Positions 10,987 to 21,018 are shown, counted from the stretch's first letter. The stretch: DNA of 64,000 nucleotides from Omphiscola glabra (GCA_964017045.1 OZ024806.1:7398488-7462487); one strand, 5' to 3'. The notes: generated by a model not told the origin, from the sequence alone. Numbers and translations: made by a program.

Positions 10987-11171
10987 CAGTGGCGTAGCGA
11001 GCTTAACTCGCGCCCGGGGCACAATACCTTTTTAGCGCCCCCAATACCTTTTTAGCGCCCCCTATTCGAAAACCATACAATATTATAGTAAAATATACCA
11101 TTTGGCGCCCCTTTGTGAGTAGCGCCCGGGGCATGATGCCCCCCCCTTGCCTCCCCATCACTACGCCACTG
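10987..11171. mobile_element. hAT MITE, family B, with perfect target duplication
   Basis: The ends are CAGTGGCGTAGCGAG and CACTACGCCACTG. ACTACAAG flanks it exactly on both sides (10979-10986 and 11172-11179). It contains a short internal duplication (AATACCTTTTTAGCGCCC twice), a feature shared with the inverted copy at 47729-47914. A shorter copy lies at 63383-63507. Confidence 0.9.
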
Positions 11172-11179
11172 ACTACAAG

Positions 11180-11740
11180 GTCACGGGTAAAAATTGGTGG
11201 CACGCTCATCATAAGCACAGACGAGGTGGCCAGACTTTTAAGACAACGCCTATCTAAAACCGGTTTGAGACTACAAGGGGCCGGTTGACCCAACAAACGA
11301 AACACGTCACTTCCGCTATAAACGTCACTATTTGAACGTGTCAAGGTAGATGTGTTGGCACACGGCGACACATACCGCGCGTCGCCTTACATTTCCAAAC
11401 GGCACCTCATGTTATTTCATATTGCCCTGTAGCGTCTTGCTTGCCTTACAGACCGGACCGGAAAATAGGAAGCTGTTTAAAAAGAAAACAAATTAACGTG
11501 CGCCATATCAGTGGAGGTAGGTAGGGGCGTGTGAGGGAGTCTTGTAGATGTTGGGTGAGGGTTGATGTGGGTGGGGCTTGATGTGGGTGGGGTTGATGGG
11601 GATGGGTTCGATGTAAATACGGGTAGATGTATATGGAGGTAGATGTGGGTAGATCATATGGAGTTAGATGTAGATGGGGGTAGATCTGGGTACCTGCAAA
11701 TATTTGTTTATGCACAAGGCCCAATATATGTTTCAAAAGA
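11180..11740. other. Non-coding sequence with a degenerate GATG(T/G)GGGT tract
   Basis: From about 11515 to 11695 there is a loose repeat of GTAGATGTGGGT-like words. The rest is unique. No exon is supported. Confidence 0.5.
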
Positions 11741-11862
11741 GGTCAGCAGTGACACCAGAGCGATGGACATTAGGGTGACAAGAGGTCAGCAGTGACACCA
11801 GAGCGATGGACATTAGGGTGACAAGAGGTCAGCAGTGACACCAGAGCGATGGACATTAGGTG
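11741..11862. repeat. 43/44-bp tandem repeat, 2.7 copies
   Basis: The unit begins GAGGTCAGCAGTGACACCAG and contains GCGATGGACATTAGGGTGAC. The copies are essentially identical. Confidence 0.9.
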
Positions 11863-12294
11863 ACGCTGATCTAATTTAAAAAACGTAATTTTTAAACATC
11901 ATTACATTTTATGCAAGAACTTGCTGCTATAGAAGATGGTCGGATTTGTTTAAACACATAAATGTGAAATATTTTGGAATAAATAGCATCACAAATAACA
12001 ATTTTTTCAGTATGTATGTATGGCTATATTGCTTTGTTCTATTACATGAGCAAAAAAAAATTACCAGAAGTTAGCATTAATTGGGATTCTTACATATTGC
12101 GTTGCTTGAATATATGATTTTGTGATGTAAGTTTAGAAGATTGGAAATTCCCGCATAGTCGCCATAATTCTTGTTGGGTGGGTTATTGCTAGTCATAAAA
12201 TATATGAATAAGAAAAAAAATCCTAGATAAATAATCTGAGATCAAGAGAAAGGCATAGTTCATTTCCTGTTATCCGCAGAGTGTCACATGTGCA

Positions 12295-12323
12295 ACTTCC
12301 GGTTTCCTTGTTCGCGCATGCGT
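12295..12323. promoter_or_regulatory. Promoter-like ETS + NRF1 site pair
   Basis: ACTTCCGG at 12295-12302 is a core ETS-family site, and GCGCATGCGT at 12314-12323 is close to the palindromic NRF1 site; TGCGTCATGA overlapping it resembles a CRE/AP-1 site. Such clusters mark TATA-less animal promoters. It lies about 220 bp beyond the stop codon of the minus-strand GNAT-like gene, so it would more likely serve a plus-strand transcript or an unrelated one. No matching first exon was identified. Confidence 0.3.
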
Positions 12324-12438
12324 CATGACCACCTCTACAGCTGCAGAGAAGTTTATAACCGGTTGCTTCCCTTCGTGGAGTGGCGTCACAATCCAGTCGA
12401 TTTTTTTAAAGCATCCTCTTACATAAACATTTTTTATG

Positions 12439-12444
12439 TTTAAT
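12439..12444 (-). terminator. Candidate poly(A) signal (ATTAAA) for the GNAT-like gene
   Basis: On the minus strand this reads ATTAAA, about 100 nt beyond the TGA at 12544. It is the commonest variant of the animal poly(A) signal. No canonical AATAAA was seen between the stop and this site. Confidence 0.4.
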
Positions 12445-12543
12445 TGTTATGACCCAAGTTTATCCAAATTCTATTTATATAAATGTATGAATTTTTCCCC
12501 ACTCGCTTTCAGGTCAATGAAAGCTACAACGAACTGAGCTTAA

Positions 12544-13004
12544 TCACAGTGTAAGCCTAAAAGTCTCGTCTGCTAAATGTTTATAAAACACCTTGCTGGT
12601 GACCTCCCTGCCGTCGTACGTCCGCCCGGGCATTTCGGCCACGAGCCGGAAACCCTCACGGTTTTCGATCAGTTCCAGAAGGTTCGCGTTCGACGTGAAC
12701 ACGTCGACGTACATGCCCACGAACCCGTGCCGTTTGGCCAGCGACTGCACCAGGTCGAAGCAGAACGCATCGAACTCTAGACTCTTGAACAGCGTCACGA
12801 TGACCGGGTCCGTCTGCTTGAGGCCCCGGTAGAATCGGGTTTTCCCGAGCAAAATGTACGCCATCGCGCTGCAGTCGGACGTCCGCTCCAGGACGTACTT
12901 GGGTGCCGGTGCCATGTAGTGCAGGAACTCCGCCTCCCTCTTACCGGTAAGTTCCAGCGACGTGCGAAACTGATCTACGAGTTGGAAATCTATAGTACCG
13001 AACC
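12544..13004 (-). CDS. Terminal coding exon of a GNAT-like acetyltransferase gene
   Basis: On the minus strand a strong acceptor (CTTCCCCCAG, intron base at 13005) opens an exon with 152 full codons ending at a TGA (12544-12546). Only the frame with a 2-nt split codon (GG) is open at the start, and it joins in phase to the exon at 14087-14213. The exon is GC-rich compared with its surroundings, as expected of coding DNA. The protein part runs from FGTIDFQLVDQF through YVLERTSDCSAMAYILLGK to the C-terminal block MYVDVFTSNANLLELIENRE followed by GF. That last block resembles the GNAT beta-5/alpha-4 region (N-x-x-A...GF). The usual acetyl-CoA loop (R/Q-x-x-G-x-G/A) is not visible; SLEFDAFCF stands there instead. 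The enzyme activity and substrate are therefore unproven, and it could be an inactive relative. Confidence 0.8.
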
Positions 13005-14086
13005 CTGGGGGAAGAAATTATGACATTTCTGGTTATTCGTGGTCTGCAGCACTCAATCCAATATAAAGTTGTAGTGAAAAAAAAAAAGGTGGGGAGTATA
13101 TATCAAGACCTTAAGATTTGAATAAGGCTGCGACTATTCGTACCCGGGTACCAGTAGTGAGAGGTTGGGATTTAAAAAATATTAAAAATATTATTGTTGG
13201 GTTTGTAAGACAAAATTTGGTATCAAATGAAAGATAATTGGATGGACTATACGTTTGTAAACATATTTGTTCGGTTCTACTAAAATAAACTAGCACACAT
13301 GACATCCGAATAGCATGTAATTTAATGGGACCCGGGTGCGAATGGCGGCGCTACTTGTCCGGGTCCATTTTGAATACTTTAAATATTATTTTTTTTAATC
13401 CCAACCTGTCACTTCTGGTACCCGGGTGCAAATAGCCACTTCGTTGATTACATAGATTGACGCTATGTTCAGACATGATCATATTTGTATAAGAACTATC
13501 CAATTTTTGTTCGAAAACAGGGCTAGGTCTCGTCATGTTCAATGATTGGATAATTTTATAGAAATGTTTTTACAGCCGGAGAGAGTTCGAAAGGAATGTC
13601 TTCGGCGGAAAATTGTTCGAATGGATATTTTTTAATCAGGCGTTTGTGTGAAATTAAATAATTGGGGAAACACCGCCAAAAATACATTATAATTAAAAAG
13701 TTTAATGCTGTCCACATTTCTCTCACCACACCCTCCTATAAAACAACCTTTTTATAAGTAAATAAATAAATCTCTGTAAAAAAATTAATTTCAAACAATT
13801 TTCCGTCTAACAAGGATATGATTTATTCATGTCTATGATCATAGACTTATTTACCCATGTCTATGATCATAGACTTATTTACCATTGTCTATGATCATAG
13901 ACTTATTTACCATTGTCTATGATCATAGACTTATTTACCATTGTCTATGATATCATCGACTTATTTACTAATTTCTATGATAATGTAGACTTATTTACTC
14001 ATGTCTATGATAATATAGACTTATTTACCCTTGACAATGATAATATAGACTTATTTGCCCATGTCTATGATCATAGAATTATTTAC
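13005..14086 (-). other. Intron of the GNAT-like gene
   Basis: GT-AG intron with donor CTG|GTAAAT at 14087/14086 and acceptor CTTCCCCCAG at 13005. The 1-nt and 2-nt split-codon ends are compatible. It contains unique sequence with CCCGGGTAC motifs (13140-13430) and a 28-bp palindromic minisatellite (13815-14090) that runs right up to the donor. An alternative donor (ACA|GTAACC, 24 nt inside the exon) is also in phase. The chosen one keeps a GFG..DF stretch that fits the family better. Confidence 0.6.
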
Positions 14087-14090
14087 CAGT
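13815..14090. repeat. 28-bp palindromic minisatellite ending at a splice donor
   Basis: About ten copies of a unit made of TTATTTACCATT and the perfect 16-bp palindrome GTCTATGATCATAGAC. Later copies lose the palindrome (GATATCATCGAC, GATAATATAGAC). Read on the minus strand each unit carries ATG|GTAAATAAG, a splice-donor-like sequence. The last copy overlaps the real donor of the GNAT-like gene at 14087. Confidence 0.9.
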
Positions 14091-14213
14091 GTCTATGCTC
14101 GTTTTCAGGTTACTGTACATCCAGATCTTTTCAGTTTCCGACATCATACGTACGGTGATCTGGGTACCATCCGGCAGGTTCATCTCCAGGGGGAAGCTCA
14201 AGGGTTCTGCCAT
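14087..14213 (-). CDS. First coding exon of the GNAT-like gene
   Basis: On the minus strand an ATG at 14213-14211 in a good context (GTCATGG, purine at -3 and G at +4) starts 42 codons plus one base. The protein begins MAEPLSFPLEMNLPDGTQIT and continues VRMMSETEKIWMYSNLKTSI before the donor CTG|GTAAAT. A short N-terminal segment of the type LPDGT-x-ITVR is common at the start of GNAT domains. An acceptor-like CATCCAG lies just upstream (intron base at 14221), so seven bases of 5' leader (14214-14220) belong to the same exon and an earlier non-coding exon is likely. Joined to 12544-13004 it gives a 195-residue protein. I chose this start because no other in-frame ATG lies between the acceptor and it. 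Confidence 0.75.
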
Positions 14214-14220
14214 GACCAGC

Positions 14221-14458
14221 CTGGATGACAAAGTGGATCATTAGGATGACATTGTGAATCGTTGGGATGACAAAGTGGATCATTAGGATGACAATGTGAA
14301 TCGTTGGGATGACAAAGTGGATCATTAGGATGACAAAGTGGATCATTAGGATGGCAAAGTAGATCATTAGGATGACTAAGTGGATCATAAGAATGACAAA
14401 GTGGATCATTAGGATGACAAAGTGGATCATTAGAATGACAAAGTGGATCATTAGGAAA
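14221..14458. repeat. 21-bp minisatellite abutting the GNAT-like first exon
   Basis: About eleven copies of GATGACAAAGTGGATCATTAG with variants (AATGTGAATCGTTGG, GGCAAAGTAG). On the minus strand each unit ends GTCATCCTAATG, and the copy next to the exon reads GTCATCCAG, which is the splice acceptor. The acceptor is thus a one-step variant of the repeat. Confidence 0.92.
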
Positions 14459-14476
14459 GTTCTATTTGATACGCTT

Positions 14477-16188
14477 GAGGCTACTGCTGTCAACTACAAC
14501 TAAGGCTACTGCTGTCAACTACAACTAATGCTACTGCTGTCAACTACAACTAAGGCTACTGCTGTCAACTACAACTAAGGCTACTGCTGTCAACTACAAC
14601 TAATGCTACTGCTGTCAACTACAACTAATGCTACTGCTGTCAACTACAACTAAGGCTACTGCTGTCAACTACAACTAAGGCTACTGCTGTCAACTACAAC
14701 TAATGCTACTGCTGTCAACTACAACTAATGCTACTGCTGTCAACTACAACTAATGCTACTGCTGTCAACTACAACTAAGGCTACTGCTGTCAACTACAAC
14801 TAAGGCTACTGCTGTCAACTACAACTAATGCTACTGCTGTCAACTACAACTAATGCTACTGCTGTCAACTACAACTAAGGCTACTGCTGTCAACTACAAC
14901 TAAGGCTACTGCTGTCAACTACAACTAAGGCTACTGCTGTCAACTACAACTAAGGCTACTGCTGTCAACTACAACTAAGGCTACTGCTGTCAACTACAAC
15001 TAATGCTACTGCTGTCAACTACAACTAAGGCTACTGCTGTCAACTACAACTAATGCTACTGCTGTCAACTACAACTAAGGCTACTGTTGTCAACTACAAC
15101 TAATGCTACTGCTGTCAACTACAACTAAGGCTACTGCTGTCAACTACAACTAAGGCTACTGCTGTCAACTACAATTAATGCTACTGCTGTCAACTACAAC
15201 TAATGCTACTGCTGTCAACTACAACTAAGGCTACTGCTGTCAACTACAACTAAGGCTACTGCTGTCAACTACAACTAAGGCTACTGCTGTCAACTACAAC
15301 TAAGGCTACTGCTGTCAACTACAACTAAGGCTACTGCTGTCAACTACAACTAAGGCTACTGCTGTCAACTACAACTAAGGCTACTGCTGTCAACTACAAC
15401 TAATGCTACTGCTGTCAACTACAACTAAGGCTACTGCTGTCAACTACAACTAATGCTACTGCTGTCAACTACAACTAAGGCTACTGCTGTCAACTACAAC
15501 TAAGGCTACTGCTGTCAACTACAACTAAGGCTACTGCTGTCAACTACAACTAAGGCTACTGCTGTCAACTACAACTAATGCTACTGCTGTCAACTACAAC
15601 TAATGCTACTGCTGTCAACTACAACTAAGGCTACTGCTGTCAACTACAACTAAGGCTACTGCTGTCAACTACAACTAAGGCTACTGCTGTCAACTACAAC
15701 TAATGCTACTGCTGTCAACTACAACTAAGGCTACTGCTGTCAACTACAACTAAGGCTACTGCTGTCAACTACAACTAAGGCTACTGCTGTCAACTACAAC
15801 TAAGGCTACTGCTGTCAACTACAACTAAGGCTACTGCTGTCAACTACAACTAAGGCTACTGCTGTCAACTACAACTAAGGCTACTGCTGTCAACTACAAC
15901 TAATGCTACTGCTGTCAACTACAACTAAGGCTACTGCTGTCAACTACAACTAAGGCTACTGCTGTCAACTACAACTAAGGCTACTGCTGTCAACTACAAC
16001 TAAGGCTACTGCTGTCAACTACAACTAAGGCTACTGCTGTCAACTACAACTAAGGCTACTGCTGTCAACTACAACTAATGCTACTGCTGTCAACTACAAC
16101 TAAGGCTACTGCTGTCAACTACAACTAAGGCTACTGCTGTCAACTACAACTAAGGCTACTGCTGTCAACTACAACTAAGGCTACTGCT
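14477..16188. repeat. 25-bp minisatellite, about 68 copies, two alternating variants
   Basis: The unit is CTACTGCTGTCAACTACAAC followed by TAAGG or TAATG. Apart from rare changes (CTGTTGTC near 15085, ACAATTAA near 15171) the only variable site is that G/T position. In the first 600 bp the order is close to a repeating G-G-T-T; later stretches are long runs of G. This points to a 100-bp higher-order unit at the left end and later single-unit expansion. Stops occur in every plus-strand frame (CTAATG/CTAAGG contain TAA), so it is non-coding. Confidence 0.95.
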
Positions 16189-16394
16189 TGTCCTGATAAG
16201 TTGTCAAAATAAAAGGGAACGGTTGAAACAACGTTAGACGCAGCTGTGAAATAGAGGTAAGCAGACTTTGGGTTGTTGCTTCATGGGGGTGGGGGGTGGA
16301 GGAGGAGGGGGGGCATTTCTTAGGAAACGTAATATCAAAGATTGACCTTGTCTTAACCTTTAATCTTGACTTGTGTTTAAGATATTTTATCTTA

Positions 16395-16820
16395 CTAAGA
16401 ACTGCATTGCTCTCTCCCCTATCTGTCTCCCTCAATCCCTGTCTCTTCTTTCTCTCCCTCTATCTCCCTGCTCTCTCCTCCTCTCTCCCTCTGCTCTCTC
16501 CTCCTCTCTCCTCCTCTCTCCTCCTCTCTCTCCCCTCTCTCGCACCTTTATCCACTCTCTCTCTCTCTCCCATTCTCTGACTTTCCCTCTCCCCTTTCTC
16601 TCCCTCTTTCCCCCAATCTCTCACACACTCTCTCACCTCTCTCACCTCTCTCACATATTTCCAATTCCTCATTACCCTTAAGCACATCCTCTTTACACCC
16701 TTTCTCCCTCTCTCTCACCATCTCTCAACCCCTGCCTCTCCCCTCTCTCTACCTCTATCCTACTCTCTCCCCCTCTCTCTTTATCCCTCTCGCTCTCTCT
16801 TTCTCTCTGCCCGATAGACA
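16395..16820. repeat. (TC)n-rich microsatellite
   Basis: Impure CT tract with CTCTCTCCTC blocks and some CACA. Open frames are compositional. Confidence 0.92.
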
Positions 16821-17044
16821 TTTTCCCCTCACTGTTGTTTAAGCCACCCTTGGCAGCGCAATGTCACTTCCCTGATGTCATGCCACTTCGTTGACGCGCC
16901 TTGGGAATATCTTGTCCCTCAGAACTTGAACTACAAATGTCACTTAAACACCCCCCCCCCCCCCACACCTTTTTAAAAATTCTATATAATAAAATATCAA
17001 TGCTGTTGTATTTCAAGAAATCTCTCCATATGCCTAGCTGTTCT

Positions 17045-17132
17045 TGGAACTTGAACTGAAGTTGAACTGAAGTTGAATTGAAGTTGAACTGAAGTTGAAT
17101 TGAAGTTGAACTGAAGTTGAACTGAAGTTGAA
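17045..17132. repeat. 11-bp tandem repeat (GAAGTTGAACT)
   Basis: About eight copies alternating GAACT and GAATT. Confidence 0.85.
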
Positions 17133-17357
17133 TAGCATCACTTGGTCATGTTTTTATTGTTATCTTTTTTTAACATTCAAAATGTTGCTGTGAATTACAG
17201 TTTCCTTGCAACTAAATTTACTGTTGTCACCTGTACCGACCGAGCGTTCGATGAGGCGGGTGCAAATAAAAATCAATAGGTGGTTACCTCCCTTACACCT
17301 ATCGGCCGGCTGTTTGTTTACCTTTCTTTGTGACTCCCCTTGACCAAGGTCACGCTG

Positions 17358-17375
17358 TTCTGGAAGCTTCTAGAA
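17358..17375. promoter_or_regulatory. Heat-shock element, four perfect alternating units
   Basis: TTCTGGAAGCTTCTAGAA is four contiguous inverted nGAAn units, and a further GAA follows at 17379. This is the consensus for trimeric heat shock factor binding. It lies about 3.1 kb upstream (minus-strand sense) of the GNAT-like start codon. No TATA box or first exon was identified next to it. Confidence 0.4.
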
Positions 17376-17814
17376 GCGGAAACATTATTCCCACTTCCCA
17401 GGCCTTGAGATTTGAGATGGGGGGGGGGGGGAAATGAGTGGTGGGAAGAGGCGTGGTGGGGGAGATGTGGTGGGGTGCAGCAGGTGAATTTTATGTTCCA
17501 AGGAGTGAGTGGCAAATGTGGTTGTTAATTTTTTTAAGTGTGGTGGTGGGGTGGAGATTGGAAGGGGGGGGGGGATAAAGGACAAGGGAAAATAGATTTT
17601 TTGCGTTCGTCTAAATAAATAGATAAATATACAGATTAGGAGATACTTTTCTCAATGAAAACCCTTGCTTCGCTAACTTCGTTAACTAGGTTTCACATGC
17701 GGCACACTTGCAGATCGGTGGCGTTGTCAGAGATGAAATGCTTGAAGTGGTACAGCAACAACTTCCCATTTAACGTAGGAAAACGAGACGCCACGGGTGG
17801 AAATGACAGGCGAC
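17376..17814. other. Non-coding, G/A- and T-rich spacer
   Basis: Contains G homopolymers near 17420 and 17564 and a GGTGGGG-rich stretch. No exon is supported. Confidence 0.4.
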
Positions 17815-17880
17815 ACAGAGAGAAGTGCCAGAGAAGTGTCAGAGAAGTGCCAGAGAAGTGCTAGAGAAGTGCCAGAGAGT
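17815..17880. repeat. 11-bp tandem repeat (AGAGAAGTGCC)
   Basis: About five or six copies with T/G changes, immediately before the 22-bp array and sharing its GTGCC/ATGCC word. Confidence 0.75.
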
Positions 17881-17939
17881 ATCTAGACGAATGCTAAAGA
17901 GTAGAGCATCGAATAACAAAGAGTATACATAGAAAAGAG

Positions 17940-18478
17940 AGAAATGCCAAAGACTATAAATTGAAATGCCAAAGATTATAAATCGAAATGACAAAGATTA
18001 TAAATTGAAATGACAAAGATTATAAATTGAAATGCCAAAGATTATAAATTGAAATGCCAAAGATTATAAATTGAAATGCAAAAGATTATAAATTGAAATG
18101 CCAAAAATTATAAATTGAAATGCCAAAGATTATAAATTGAAATGCAAAAGATTATAAATTGAAATGCCAAAAATTATAAATTGAAATGCCAAAGATTATA
18201 AATTGAAATGCCAAAGATTATAAATTGAAATGCCAAAGATTATAAATTGAAATGCCAAAGAGTATAAATAGAAATGCCAAAGAGTATAATTAGAAATGCC
18301 AAAGAGTATAAATAGAAATGCCAAAGAGTATAAATAGAAATACCAAAGAGTATACATAGAAATGCCAAAGAGTATAAATAAAAAGACCAAAGAGTATAAA
18401 TAAAATGCCAAAGAGTATAAATAGAAATGCCTAAAAGTATAAATAGAAATGCCAAAGAGTATAAATAGCGTGGCCAAA
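17940..18478. repeat. 22-bp minisatellite (AAATGCCAAAGATTATAAAT)
   Basis: About 25 copies. The left half uses GATTATAAATTG and the right half GAGTATAAATAG, so two subfamilies sit side by side. Minus-strand frames stay open (Tyr/Leu/Phe-rich) purely because of the repeat. Confidence 0.93.
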
Positions 18479-18620
18479 GAGAGTTCAGACGAAATACTAA
18501 ATAGTATAGAGATAAATGCCACAAAGATTATAGCGAAGAATACCAAAGCGTATACATATGGCCTGTGTACCCTTCTCTGTTTAAAAGGGCGTTAGATTAG
18601 CGGCTTGCGGGCGTGGGCCT

Positions 18621-18816
18621 CAAAGGCGTAGCTAGATTGTTTGGCGCCCGGGGACAAGATTCATTTTAAAGAGCCTCCCTTTCTTTTTTTCAGCTCTCAA
18701 ACCCATTATTTTCATCAATAAAATAATATCAGAGCACATTTGGGCGCCCCTAGCTAGTCTGGCTCCCAGGGATATCTGTCGTCCCTCTGCCCCCGCCTCC
18801 CTTGGCTACGACTCTG
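18621..18816 (-). mobile_element. hAT MITE, family A, inverted copy
   Basis: It runs CAAAGGCGTAGCTAG to CTACGACTCTG and contains the family's AACCCATTATTTTCATCAAT core in reverse. The flanks GTGGGCCT and GCGGGTCT match at 6 of 8 positions, consistent with an old target duplication. Confidence 0.8.
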
Positions 18817-19404
18817 GCGGGTCTGTTGGTGGGGTAATCGCGCCATAGTGTTCTGTTGATCAAAATGCGATATGTAGGTCGCCATGACCTCGAGTCCGGC
18901 AGCTCATTTATAAATAGAAGCACGGAATAACAAAGAACCCCACCCCACCCCCACCTCCCGCACAACCCCCACCATCACTAAACCACCACCGCCGTGTGGT
19001 GTCATAACAGATTTGCTTTGTGAGATTGTTAGCTCGAGGGGGGCGGGGGAATTAATGAAGAGTTTCTAGAAGGTTCTATTTCTGATGAACTCAGTTGTGT
19101 TCATTTTGTAGGTCAAGGTTGCGAGGTTACAATAATATGCACTAAAATAGGCATGCGCTAAATGTATCGGACCGCAAGTTAGGCCCAAGAGGTGTTTGTG
19201 AGTCAGGCCAAAGAGGTGTTCTAGAGTCGGGCCAACTTTGTGTTTGAGAGTCGGGACAACGTGGTGTCTAAGAGTCAGACCACCGTGGTGCTTGAGAGTC
19301 AGGCCAACGTGGAGGCAAGAAGCTTAGCCCACCCTGCGCGGTTCTACCCCAATCTGCGCCACTGCTTTAAATATAGATATATATGAAATGTTGGTTCTAT
19401 AATC
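18817..19404. other. Non-coding spacer with a 3-unit HSE-like motif and a diverged repeat
   Basis: TTCTAGAAGGTTC at 19064-19076 has three alternating nGAAn units. From about 19185 to 19315 there is a loose 34-bp repeat built on GAGTCAGGCCAA / GTGGTGTTTGA. No exon is supported. Confidence 0.5.
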
Positions 19405-19593
19405 CAGCGTTTTTCAAATGGCGGTCCGCAGACCAGCACTTGCCCGAGAGTCTTACGCCGCCGGTCCACAAAACATAGATGTGTTATGGTCAAATAAAAA
19501 GAAAATATAGTTGATGCGTCTGGCACCGGTCGCTATCGGCGATTTCTTTACTTGTCAACCGGTCCGCAAAGCTTAAAAGTTTGAGAAACACTG
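19405..19593. mobile_element. hAT MITE, family D (GGTCCGCA)
   Basis: The left end CAGCGTTTTTCAAATGGCGG and the right end AAGTTTGAGAAACACTG are inverted. The flanks CTATAATC and CTCTAATC match at 7 of 8 positions. The interior has GGTCCGCAGACC and TATGGTCAAATAAAAA, as in the other family D copies. Confidence 0.85.
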
Positions 19594-19635
19594 CTCTAAT
19601 CAACGGTATACGTCCGTGTCCCCGGTTGTATTTGG

Positions 19636-20137
19636 ATATTCTTTGGCTTGTCTTTGCATTGTCTTTGCTTTGTCCTTGCATTTTCTTTGCACTGTCTTTG
19701 GATAATCTTTGGGATTGTCTTTGGTTTGTCTTTGGTTTGTCTTTGGTTTGTCTTTGGATTGTCTTTGGATTGCCTTTGGTTTGTCTTTGGATTGTCTTTG
19801 GATTGCCTTTGGATTGTCTTTGGATTGTCTTTGGATTGTCTTTGGTTTGTCTTTGGATTGTCTTTGGATTGCCTTTGGTTTGTCTTTGGATTGTCTTTGG
19901 TTTGTCTTTGGATTGCCTTTGGATTGTCTTTGGATTGCCTTTGGTTTGTCTTTGGATTGTCTTTGGATTGCCTTTGGTTTGCCTTTGGTTTGTCTTTGGA
20001 TTGTCTTTGGTTTGCCTTTGGATTGTCTTTGGATTGTCTTTGGATTGCATTTGGTTTGTCTTTGGATTGTTTTTGGTTTGTCTTTGGATTGTCTTTGGAT
20101 TGTCTTTGAATTGCCTTTGGTTTGCCTTTGGATTTAG
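19636..20137. repeat. 11-bp minisatellite (GTCTTTGGATT)
   Basis: About 45 copies of an 11-bp unit with two variable sites: GTC/GCC and GATT/GTTT. Because 11 is not a multiple of 3 and no frame contains a stop, three plus-strand frames and one minus-strand frame stay open for 140-190 codons. These are artefacts. Confidence 0.95.
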
Positions 20138-20284
20138 TGCATTTTCTAGAAGAATTGAATTCTAAAACCGTGGGCGTGCTCCTGGAAAAGCTGCCCTACT
20201 TGGAAAAGAGAAATTAGAAAATGTACAGCAACTATTTAGAGAATGACCAAGCTTTGCGGACACACGCCAACATGATGTGGACCA

Positions 20285-21018
20285 GGCTTTGTTACCCCCA
20301 TGGCTTTGTTACCCCCATGGCTTTGTTACCCCCATGGCTTTGTTACCCCCATGGCTTTGTTACCCCCATGGCTTTGTTACCCCCATGGCTTTGTTACCCC
20401 CATGGCTTTGTTACCCCCATGGCTTTGTTACCCCCATGGCTTTGTTACCCCCATGGCTTTGTTACCCCCATGGCTTTGTTACCCCCATGGCTTTGTTACC
20501 CCCATGGCTTTGTTACCCCCATGGCTTTGTTACCCCCATGGCTTTGTTACCCCCATGGCTTTGTTACCCCCATGGCTTTGTTACCCCCATGGCTTTGTTA
20601 CCCCCATGGCTTTGTTACCCCCATGGCTTTGTTACCCCCATGGCTTTGTTACCCCCATGGCTTTGTTACCCCCATGGCTTTGTTACCCCCATGGCTTTGT
20701 TACCCCCATGGCTTTGTTACCCCCATGGCTTTGTTACCCCCATGGCTTTGTTACCCCCATGGCTTTGTTACCCCCATGGCTTTGTTACCCCCATGGCTTT
20801 GTTACCCCCATGGCTTTGTTACCCCCATGGCTTTGTTACCCCCATGGCTTTGTTACCCCCATGGCTTTGTTACCCCCATGGCTTTGTTACCCCCATGGCT
20901 TTGTTACCCCCATGGCTTTGTTACCCCCATGGCTTTGTTACCCCCATGGCTTTGTTACCCCCATGGCTTTGTTACCCCCATGGCTTTGTTACCCCCATGG
21001 CTTTGTTACCCCCATGGC
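20285..21018. repeat. 17-bp satellite, 43 identical copies
   Basis: GGCTTTGTTACCCCCAT is repeated 43 times without any substitution that I can see. Each junction makes a CCATGG palindrome. All three plus-strand frames are open for about 250 codons and cycle through the same 17 residues (for example WLCYPHGFVTPMALLPP), because 17 is not divisible by 3. I do not call a gene. Confidence 0.98.

Noticed and set aside
13818..14060. CRISPR-like array because of regular palindromic repeats
   Set aside because: The repeats are directly tandem with no unique spacers, and the context is eukaryotic with introns.
14131..14493. 120-codon minus-strand frame (LMIHFVI repeats)
   Set aside because: It reads through the 21-bp minisatellite and crosses the real GNAT-like exon in the wrong frame.
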